Source: JACCVG01 sp963790245
GTDB taxonomy: Bacteria > Actinomycetota > Thermoleophilia > Solirubrobacterales > Thermoleophilaceae
Length of the DNA stretch: 64,000 nucleotides
Direction: 5' to 3'
Assembly: GCA_963790245.1 (NCBI GenBank)
Contig: CAWBNP010000002.1
Span: 310,001-374,000, forward strand
Under the pieces are notes generated by a model, which saw nothing but the letters and a program-made list of their open reading frames with translations, had not been told where the DNA came from and ran no database searches. Shown piece by piece: positions 58,559 to 64,000 of this stretch. Both the position numbers and the translations under genes were made by a program. Numbering within the stretch: the first letter of the stretch is position 1; each line of letters starts with the position of its first letter.

Positions 58559-59311
58559 TCAGCTGCGTACGACGGTGCCGACCCGCTCGCCGCACACTAT
58601 CCGGTCGATGTTGCCGTCGTCGTCCATGTTGAACACGTGGATCGGCAGGTCGTTGTCCATGCAGAGCGACAGCGCCGTCGAGTCCATCACCGCGAGCCGG
58701 CGCTCGATCGCGTCGCGATGGGTGAGCTCCGGGATGAACGTTGCGTCGGGGTTCTTGCGCGGATCGTCATCGAAGACGCCATCAACCCCGTTCTTGGCCA
58801 TCAGGATCGCCTCGGCCCGGATCTCGAGGGCGCGCAACGCGGCGGCGGTGTCGGTCGTGAAAAACGGGTTGCCGGTGCCGGCCGCGAAAATCACGATCCG
58901 GCCCTTCTCCAGATGGCGCATCGCGCGGCGACGGATATAGGGCTCGGCGACCTCTGAGATCGTCAGGGCCGACTGGACGCGCGTGTCGGCCCCGACCTTT
59001 TCCAGCGCGTCTTGGAGCGCCAGGGCGTTGAGAACAGTCGCGAGCATCCCCATGTAGTCACCGGTCGCGCGGTCCATCCCCGCCGCAGCGCCCTTCAGGC
59101 CGCGGTAGATGTTGCCACCCCCGACCACGATCGCGATCTCAACGCCACGCTCGGCAACCGTCTTGATCTGCCCCGCGATTACGGCGATTCGCTCGGGGTC
59201 GGCGCCGTATTCGGCGTCGCCCATCAGCGACTCGCCGGACAGCTTCAACATGATCCGCGTGAACACGGGAGCGCGCCCGTCGGTGCTGAGCGCTCCGTCG
59301 CCTGCCGACAC
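58559..59311 (-). CDS. pyrH: UMP kinase
   Basis: Phosphorylates UMP to UDP, part of the amino acid kinase family. 250 residues; signatures IMLKLSGESLMGD, VVGGGNIYRGLKGAAAGMDRATGDYMGMLATVLNALAL and FAAGTGNPFFTTDTAAALRALEI, AKNGVDGVFDDDP. Follows tsf, starts 9 bases after its stop. GTP activation and UTP inhibition are typical for the family. Confidence 0.96.
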   Translation of the reverse strand: MSAGDGALSTDGRAPVFTRIMLKLSGESLMGDAEYGADPERIAVIAGQIKTVAERGVEIAIVVGGGNIYRGLKGAAAGMDRATGDYMGMLATVLNALALQDALEKVGADTRVQSALTISEVAEPYIRRRAMRHLEKGRIVIFAAGTGNPFFTTDTAAALRALEIRAEAILMAKNGVDGVFDDDPRKNPDATFIPELTHRDAIERRLAVMDSTALSLCMDNDLPIHVFNMDDDGNIDRIVCGERVGTVVRS

Positions 59312-59319
59312 GAGCTAGC

Positions 59320-59918
59320 TCAGCCCTCGCCGACGGAGAATCGGGCGAACCGCTTGATCACGACGTTCTCGCCGGTCTTGGTCGCGGCTTCGGTCCGCAG
59401 CTGTTCGATCGTCTTGCCCTCGTGCTTGTCGCCGTTGACGTGCTCCTGGTTGAGCAGCACGACCTCCTCGAGCCACTTGCGCAGCTTGCCTTCCGCGATC
59501 TTGGGGCGGACGTTCTCGGGCTTATCGGCGGCCTGCTCCTCGAAGACACGTAGCTCGCCTGGCGCTCCTCCTCGGGTACCTCGTCCTCGGTGACGTAGCG
59601 CGGGGCGGCGGCGGCGATGTGGAGCGCGATCTCGCGAGCGAACTCGCGGAACTCGTCGTTGCGGGCGACGAAGTCGGTTTCACAGTCGACCTCGACGATC
59701 ACACCGATCTTGCCGTTGGCATGGATGTAGCTCTCGACGACGCCTTCGGAGGCGGCGCGCTCGCCGCGCTTGGCGGCGGAAGCCTCGCCCTTGACGCGCA
59801 GGATCTCAATTGCCTTGTCGACCGCGCCCTCGGCCTCGGTGAGCGCCTTCTTGCACGCCATCATCCCGGCGCCGGTCTGGTCGCGGAGCGCCTTGACGGC
59901 GCTTGCTGAGATGTTCAC
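59320..59918 (-). CDS. tsf: Elongation factor Ts, interrupted by a -1 base frameshift
   Basis: The N-terminal part is EF-Ts (SASAVKALRDQTGAGMMACKKALTEAEGAVDKAIEIL; TDFVARNDEF) up to residue about 121 (EERQA). After that the frame changes: the C-terminal half continues in another frame as ELRVFEEQAADKPENVRPKI, KWLEEVVLLNQEHVNG, ending FARFSVGEG with TGA at 59320-59322. One base, probably a C in GCCGAG, is missing near 59557. In the annotated uninterrupted reading the product would end at 59358 with unrelated residues. The repaired length is 199 residues, matching the short actinobacterial EF-Ts. As the gene is essential, a sequence error is the simplest explanation. Confidence 0.85.
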
Positions 59919-60982
59919 GAAGCTGCCTCCTCGGCGCCCTTCTCCGGGGTCTCAGCGGCCTTGGCCGCCTCGGGCTCGGGCGCGGCGTCAGCGGTCGGTT
60001 CAGCAGCCGGCTCGGGCGCCGCTTTCGCGACGGGCGTCGGCTCCTTCGCGGCAGGCGCGGGTGCCGCGGGCTCGGCAGCCGGTTTCGCAGCCACCGGTGG
60101 CGGGGTCGACGGCGTCTGCTGCGCCGCGGCCTGCTGAGCGGCCTGGGCCGCGGCCTGCTGCCTGGCCGCCTCCTCGGCGGCTGCCGCTTCCGCTGCCTCG
60201 CGAGCGACCTTCTCCTCGGCTTCGCGTTTGGCGCGCTCCTCGGCCTCGATGCGGGCCTTTTCCTCGGCCTCCTTGCGCTGGCGCTCCTGCTCAGCGCGGT
60301 AGATGTCGGCCTGCTCGGCCGCGACCGAGCCGATCGCCTCGACGATGATCTTGCACGAGCGAATCGCATCGTCGTTGCCCGGGATCGGGTAGGTCAGCGG
60401 GGCGGGATCGCAGTTGGTGTCGACCAAGCCGATGATCGGGATGTTGAGCCGCTCGGCCTCCTTGATCGCGATCACCTCGGTCTTCAGGTCGATTACGAAC
60501 ATCGCGTCGGGCGGGCGCTGCATGTCGCGCACGCCACCGAGGTTCACGGTCAGCTTCGCCCGCTCCTTTTCGGCGGCGATCCGCTCGCGCGTCGGAAGCA
60601 GCTCCAGCGTTCCGTTCTCGACCCAATCATCGAGGTCGTGGAGCCGCTTGATCCGCTTGGAGATCGTCTGGAAGTTGGTCAGCAGCCCGCCCAACCAACG
60701 CTGGTTGACGTACGGCATCCCGGCCGCGTCGGCCGTCTCCTGGATTGCGTCGCGGGCCTGCTTCTTGGTCCCGACGAACAGGATCGTGCCGCCACGGGCG
60801 GCGACCTGCTCAGCGAACTCCTGGGCCTGGTCGAGCAGACGGGAGGTCTGCTGAAGATCGATGACGTGGATTCCGGCGCGCTCTCCGAAGATATAGCGCC
60901 GCATGCGCGGATTCCAGCGACCTGTCTGGTGACCGAAATGGACTCCGGCCTCCAGCAGCTCTTTCATGCCTACTTGAGCCAC
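59915..60982 (-). CDS. rpsB: 30S ribosomal protein S2 with long C-terminal extension
   Basis: 355 residues. The S2 core is complete (about 1-228): MKELLEAGVHFGHQTGRWNP, GTKKQARDAIQETA, RWLGGLLTNFQTI. Then about 125 residues follow: first a Glu/Lys/Arg/Ala helical stretch (AEQERQRKEAEEKARIEAEE), then an Ala/Pro/Thr-rich tail. Normal S2 is 230-270 residues. GTG at 60982 is preferred because GGGAG precedes it; it gives MAQVGMKELL. First gene of the rpsB-tsf-pyrH-frr-uppS-cdsA-dxr-rseP block; overlaps tsf by 4 bases. Confidence 0.93.
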   Translation of the reverse strand: MAQVGMKELLEAGVHFGHQTGRWNPRMRRYIFGERAGIHVIDLQQTSRLLDQAQEFAEQVAARGGTILFVGTKKQARDAIQETADAAGMPYVNQRWLGGLLTNFQTISKRIKRLHDLDDWVENGTLELLPTRERIAAEKERAKLTVNLGGVRDMQRPPDAMFVIDLKTEVIAIKEAERLNIPIIGLVDTNCDPAPLTYPIPGNDDAIRSCKIIVEAIGSVAAEQADIYRAEQERQRKEAEEKARIEAEERAKREAEEKVAREAAEAAAAEEAARQQAAAQAAQQAAAQQTPSTPPPVAAKPAAEPAAPAPAAKEPTPVAKAAPEPAAEPTADAAPEPEAAKAAETPEKGAEEAAS

Positions 60983-61115
60983 TTGGTACTCCCTTGTTGT
61001 CTCGTTGGTACGGCCCTGCGAGGCGGTTGGTGGACCCGGAATCGGCTCCGGGCAGGGTCACGCCGCTACTGCGCGGGGATAGTTGGTTGAGGGCGAAGGA
61101 TAGAGGGTCGCCCGC

Positions 61116-62036
61116 TCAGGCACCGGGCTGCTCGGCGCGGGCGAGCTCGAGCGCCGCCATCAGGTCCTCGGGGAGCTCGGAGGTCGCTTCCACGACGGCG
61201 CCCGACACTGGATGGTCGAGCCGCAGCCGACGGCTGTGCAGGAACTGGCGCCGCAGGCGGAGCCGGGCCGTCCCGACGCCGTAGGTCGGATCGCCCAGCA
61301 CCGGATGACCGATCGCCTCTAGGTGAACCCGGATCTGGTGGGTCCGGCCGGTCTCCAGGCGGACGTCGAGCAGGGTCGAGGCGGGAAGCCGCTCGACCTC
61401 CTCGAAGTGCGTCCGTGCCGCGCGCGGCTTGTCGGAGCTCGTCGAGATCGCGGTACGACGACGTCGGTCACGTCCGATCGGCGCGTCGATCGTGCCGCTG
61501 CGAGCGTCGAGGTGTCCCCCGACCAGCGCACGGTACTCGCGTGTTATGGCGCGGCTGCGAATCGCCTCCTGGAGGGTACGGTGAACGGCGTCGGACTTCG
61601 CGACCACAATCAGCCCGGAGGTGTCTTTGTCAAGCCGGTGGACAATCCCCGGGCGCCATGGCTCCCCGCCGGCCGCGCCGCGGGCGGCAAGCGCTTGCGA
61701 CAGGGTTCCGGTGCGGTGGCCGGGCGCCGGATGTACGACGACCCCAGCCCCCTTGTCGACGATCAGCAGGTGGTCGTCCTCGTAGGCGATCTCGAAGGCA
61801 ACGTCTCCCGCCGGCGGAACCGGAGGCTCGGCCGGCCCCTCGAGCACCTCGACCCACTCGCCGATCCCGAGCACGTGGCTCTTAGGGCGCGGCTGGCCAT
61901 CGACCCGGACGAGGTCGCGTTCGATCAGCTTCTGGGCGGCCGCGCGGGAACCAACCTCCGGTCGCTCTCCGAGGTAGGTGTCAAGCCGCTTGCCCTCCTG
62001 CGGTTCGGCGACGGTGCCCTCGAAGCTCGCCGTCAC
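61116..62036 (-). CDS. RluD-family 23S rRNA pseudouridine synthase
   Basis: 306 residues. An S4-like RNA-binding domain (about 15-75, RLDTYLGERPEVGSRAAAQKLIERDLV) is followed by the catalytic domain with the invariant Asp in GIVHRLDKDTSGLIVVAK, and GRTHQIRVHLEAIGHPVLGD. It modifies uridines in 23S rRNA (RluD-like). Specific positions cannot be decided. GTG 62036 overlaps the lspA stop (GTGA). Between rluD and rpsB lies a 133-base gap without a recognisable element. Confidence 0.92.
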   Translation of the reverse strand: MTASFEGTVAEPQEGKRLDTYLGERPEVGSRAAAQKLIERDLVRVDGQPRPKSHVLGIGEWVEVLEGPAEPPVPPAGDVAFEIAYEDDHLLIVDKGAGVVVHPAPGHRTGTLSQALAARGAAGGEPWRPGIVHRLDKDTSGLIVVAKSDAVHRTLQEAIRSRAITREYRALVGGHLDARSGTIDAPIGRDRRRRTAISTSSDKPRAARTHFEEVERLPASTLLDVRLETGRTHQIRVHLEAIGHPVLGDPTYGVGTARLRLRRQFLHSRRLRLDHPVSGAVVEATSELPEDLMAALELARAEQPGA

Positions 62037-62500
62037 CTGGCGGCCGACGGTTCGCGCCCCTCCGAGAGAATCAACATCACAAACCCGACGACGCCGAGCA
62101 CGATGAACACGTCGGCGAGATTGAACGCCGGCCACGCGATCGGGTCGATGAAGTCGATCACCTTGCCGATCCGCAGCCGGTCGATCAGGTTCCCGATCGC
62201 CCCGCCGAGGATCGCGCCGACCGGCACCCAAAGCAACCGCTCACGAGCGTGTCGGGCGAAGTAGGCCAGCAGCAGGGTCACGGAGGCGGCGACCAGGATC
62301 AGAATCAGCGGACCCGCGCCACCGAGCGCGCCGAAGGCAACGCCGTCGTTGCGGACGAGGGTGATGTCAAGGCCGTAGAAGATGTTGACGCTCTCCCCCG
62401 TGTTGAGCGAGGCGAGCACCAGCGCCTTGACCGCCTGATCGGCCGCGACGACGCCGACGGCTACGAGCAGCACGCGGCCCCAGGCCCCCACGAGACTCAA
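62033..62500 (-). CDS. lspA: Lipoprotein signal peptidase
   Basis: 155 residues with four predicted membrane helices. The aspartic protease motif GKVIDFIDPIAWPAFNLADVFIVLG carries the two catalytic aspartates (about 116 and 130), and an N-terminal helix contains ADQAVKALV. Removes the signal peptide of prolipoproteins such as the binding protein at 27023-27907. Overlaps yggT (4 bases) and rluD (4 bases). Confidence 0.95.
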   Translation of the reverse strand: MSLVGAWGRVLLVAVGVVAADQAVKALVLASLNTGESVNIFYGLDITLVRNDGVAFGALGGAGPLILILVAASVTLLLAYFARHARERLLWVPVGAILGGAIGNLIDRLRIGKVIDFIDPIAWPAFNLADVFIVLGVVGFVMLILSEGREPSAAR

Positions 62501-62790
62501 CCGCGGATCAACGGGACGAGCAGGTAAAGCCCGACGAAGACGAGCGCGAGCGTCGCCACCATCGGCGAGAGGTCGAGCGCCGCCGGTCCCAGCCGGGGCG
62601 AGGGCAGGATGCGCCGGAACAGACCGAGGTAGGGGTTGGTCACGCTCTCGACGAACTCGAGGAACGCGCGCAGCGCCGGGATGTAGGGGATCCGCGGCAG
62701 GAACGAGATGATCACCCGGATGAAGATAAGGATGATGAACAGGACGATCAGGTTCGCGACGAAGCTCGCAACAAGCTCGCGCGTGATCAT
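62497..62790 (-). CDS. YggT-family membrane protein
   Basis: 97 residues, one YggT repeat with two membrane helices and the motif FLEFVESVTNPYLGLFRRILP. The family is linked to cell division/osmotic functions in some species, but its role is unclear. Part of the proC-yggT-lspA-rluD operon; overlaps both neighbours by 4 bases. In many Gram-positives yggT follows sepF and precedes divIVA/lspA. Confidence 0.9.
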   Translation of the reverse strand: MITRELVASFVANLIVLFIILIFIRVIISFLPRIPYIPALRAFLEFVESVTNPYLGLFRRILPSPRLGPAALDLSPMVATLALVFVGLYLLVPLIRG

Positions 62791-63539
62791 CGTGCCGGCC
62801 CCGCTACGGCGCTGACGGCATCATCGAAGGCGGCACGCAGGCCGGCTCGCTCGAGCGCGGCCAAACCGCGCGCGGTCGAGCCGCCGGGCGAGGTGACCCG
62901 ACGCCGCAGTTCGCGCGTGTCGTCGTCGGAGGCGCGCAGCACGGCCGCCGTCCCGGCCATCGTCTCGACCGCCATTCGGCCGGCCTGCTCGGGAGGAAGA
63001 CCGTGGCGGACGCCCGCGTCGACCAGCGCCTCTACGACGAGCGCGAAGAACGCGGGCCCGCAGCCCATCAACGCCGTTGCGGGCTCAAGCAGCGGCTCGG
63101 AGAGGGTGATAACGATCCCGGCGGCTCCGAACAGCTCGAGGATCTCGGCCTCAGGACCAGCCGCCGCGCGCGATCCAGGCGCGTAGCAGAGCACTCCCGC
63201 GCCGATCTCGGCCGGGATGTTCGGCATGAACCGGTAGACGGGACGATCGGGATAGGCCGCCTCGACCTCGGCCGTAGTCGTACCGCCCAGCAGCGAGACG
63301 ACGGCGCTCGCCCCGGGCGCGGCGACCTGAGCGACCTCGGCAAGCTGCGCAGGCTTGTGCGCGAGGACGAGCACGTCGCTCTCCTGCGCCGCCCGCTCGC
63401 TGGTCGCGACCTCACCGCCGATCGCCTCGGCCAGCGCCTCGGCGCGCTCGGAGTCGGCATCGGAAACGAGCGCGGGCTGCCCAAGGCCGCGCGCGATCGC
63501 CGCACCCATGTTTCCCGCTCCGATCAATCCGATCCGCAT
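62787..63539 (-). CDS. proC: Pyrroline-5-carboxylate reductase
   Basis: Last step of proline synthesis with NADPH. 250 residues: Rossmann motif IGLIGAGNMGAAIARG, then VLAHKPAQLAEV, RFMPNIPAEIGAGVLCY and the C-terminal domain ALMGCGPAFFALVVEALVDAGVRHGLP and VTSPGGSTARGLAALERAG. First gene of the operon. Upstream there is a 300-base stretch without a confident gene. Confidence 0.95.
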   Translation of the reverse strand: MRIGLIGAGNMGAAIARGLGQPALVSDADSERAEALAEAIGGEVATSERAAQESDVLVLAHKPAQLAEVAQVAAPGASAVVSLLGGTTTAEVEAAYPDRPVYRFMPNIPAEIGAGVLCYAPGSRAAAGPEAEILELFGAAGIVITLSEPLLEPATALMGCGPAFFALVVEALVDAGVRHGLPPEQAGRMAVETMAGTAAVLRASDDDTRELRRRVTSPGGSTARGLAALERAGLRAAFDDAVSAVAGPAR

Positions 63540-63791
63540 AGCGGGACTGAGGATACGCGGCGGACTCGCGGCGCGACAGACGGGAGATGGTTATGCCGCG
63601 GAAGGTCTTCCGCTTGAGAAAGCCAGAGGTCCTAGGACTGGTTGAAGAAGCCCTTTTAGCGGGTCCGTCTGCTTGTCGACCAGGACGCCCGCGCCGGTGG
63701 CGATGACTTCCCGCCGTCTGATCTTTCACGGCTGCGGATGGCCGGGCGCGCCGCGCCGGAGCCCTACCTCGACCTGATGTTGTGAGCGACG
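63540..63791. other. Gap between proC and the collagen-like gene, no confident gene
   Basis: No convincing protein frame spans this stretch. On the plus strand an ATG at 63593 opens a short frame (about 36 residues) and a second frame at 63660-63785 has G/C-rich third positions, ending PEPYLDLML. Together they could be a decayed small gene. The proC promoter should also be here; I see no clear hexamers. Confidence 0.4.
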
Positions 63792-63827
63792 CTCGGACCG
63801 TTCGCTTGGAAGCGCGAACGGTCCGAG
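63792..63827 (-). terminator. Strong hairpin downstream of collagen-like gene
   Basis: CTCGGACCGTTCGC / GCGAACGGTCCGAG, 14-base perfect arms with an 8-base loop, 13 bases after the stop of the collagen-like gene (63840). No T tract, as usual in this sequence. Confidence 0.75.
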
Positions 63828-63839
63828 GTAGCTAGATCG

Positions 63840-64000
63840 CTATCGCTTCGCAAATCCGCCGGGAGGACCGGGAGGACCGGGAGGACCGGGAGGACCGGGA
63901 GGACCCTGGTCACCCGTCCTGCCCCCGTCGCCCTGGATTCCCCTTTCGCCCTGCGGTCCCTGCGGACCCGTCCTGCCCCCGTCGCCCTGGATTCCCCTTT
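63840..64000 (-). CDS. Collagen-like protein, C-terminal end (partial)
   Basis: The last 53 residues are Gly-x-y triplets: GIQGDGGRTGPQGPQGER, repeated, then five GPP triplets, and the tail GGFAKR before TAG at 63842-63840. Collagen-like repeats in bacteria form stable triple helices in surface or spore proteins. The N-terminus is beyond the window. There is no C-terminal globular domain or anchor, so the protein ends directly after the repeat. Alternative frames contain stops or are not repeat-like. Confidence 0.8.
   Translation of the reverse strand, partial: RGIQGDGGRTGPQGPQGERGIQGDGGRTGDQGPPGPPGPPGPPGPPGGFAKR
63861..63905. repeat. Five 9-base tandem repeats (Gly-Pro-Pro codons)
   Basis: GGGAGGACC repeated five times without change; on the minus strand this is (GGT CCT CCC)5. 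Repeat number is likely variable between strains. Confidence 0.9.
63912..64000. repeat. 54-base repeat in collagen-like gene
   Basis: A 35-base block starting ACCCGTCCTGCCCCCGTCGC at 63912 recurs identically at 63966, exactly 54 bases apart, or 18 residues (six Gly-x-y triplets). The repeat runs off the right end. Confidence 0.9.

Noticed and set aside
59903..61090. 395-codon plus-strand frame opposite rpsB
   Set aside because: Gly/Arg/Leu-rich shadow of the Ala/Glu-rich S2 tail; S2 is certain.
60983..61115. Leader or promoter upstream of rpsB
   Set aside because: No convincing -35/-10 pair and no known ribosomal-protein leader fold could be assigned by eye.
63593..63785. Small possible gene between proC and the collagen-like gene
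   Set aside because: Two short frames would need a frameshift and pass a TAG at 63657; the first part has lower third-position G/C than the neighbours. Too weak for a gene call, possibly a decayed remnant.
63861..64000. CRISPR-like repeat array
   Set aside because: The repeats are adjacent without spacers and are in frame with Gly-x-y codons, so they are coding collagen repeats.

Overview
The window is a dense, high-G+C bacterial chromosome segment with short intergenic gaps and many GTG starts. Gene content points to Actinomycetota, most likely class Thermoleophilia (Solirubrobacterales or a relative). It has a GarA-like FHA gene beside an FtsR-like MerR gene, MurT/GatD lipid II amidation, a GluABCD-type transporter and a dodecin. 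It also has RNase J plus RNase Y and a gene order that resembles Bacillus. The lineage is an inference from content and synteny. The single-base break in the essential gene tsf suggests a draft or metagenome-derived sequence.

Region 1 (1-21.6 kb) is mainly housekeeping on the plus strand: dapB, dapA, rnj, ftsK, a rodZ-like gene, cinA, recA, rny, miaB, miaA, dapF, dapL, hflX and dut. A two-component system (4265-6498) and a Tat-exported PhoD-type phosphatase (16130-17734) are embedded on the minus strand. DapA, DapB, DapL and DapF together outline the aminotransferase route to diaminopimelate, but the DapF here has serine at both catalytic cysteine positions.

Region 2 (21.6-28.7 kb, minus strand) holds a tightly overlapping operon of lipid kinase, murT, an unexpected SAM methyltransferase and gatD, followed by a four-gene polar amino acid ABC transporter. 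Region 3 (28.7-40.6 kb) is mixed: dodecin, a DUF2103-like protein, HAD phosphatase, thioesterases, a PPOX-fold protein, an AttH/CrtC-like protein, SDR, DNA polymerase IV, an RlpA-like protein behind a c-di-AMP (ydaO-type) riboswitch, a YbaK deacylase, NAD synthetase, and a membrane protein fusing a sigma-like HTH to an RskA-like domain.

Region 4 (40.6-46 kb, minus strand) carries the FtsR-like regulator, a zinc-ribbon GarA-like FHA protein, a small protein with an RsiG-type c-di-GMP motif, pgsA, proS and ispG. Region 5 (46-54 kb) contains a DUF4242-like protein, a flavodoxin-family protein, a large Thr-rich secreted protein, a LuxR-family ATPase regulator and a long-chain acyl-CoA ligase. Region 6 (54-63.5 kb, minus strand) is the classical rpsB-tsf-pyrH-frr-uppS-cdsA-dxr-rseP block, preceded by proC-yggT-lspA-rluD. 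The window ends inside a collagen-like gene on the minus strand.

I found no tRNA, rRNA, CRISPR array, insertion sequence or prophage. The most interesting items are the Ser/Ser DapF, the single-motif RsiG-like protein, the MurT-methyltransferase-GatD operon, the riboswitch-RlpA unit, the zinc-ribbon GarA and a family of short intergenic palindromes.
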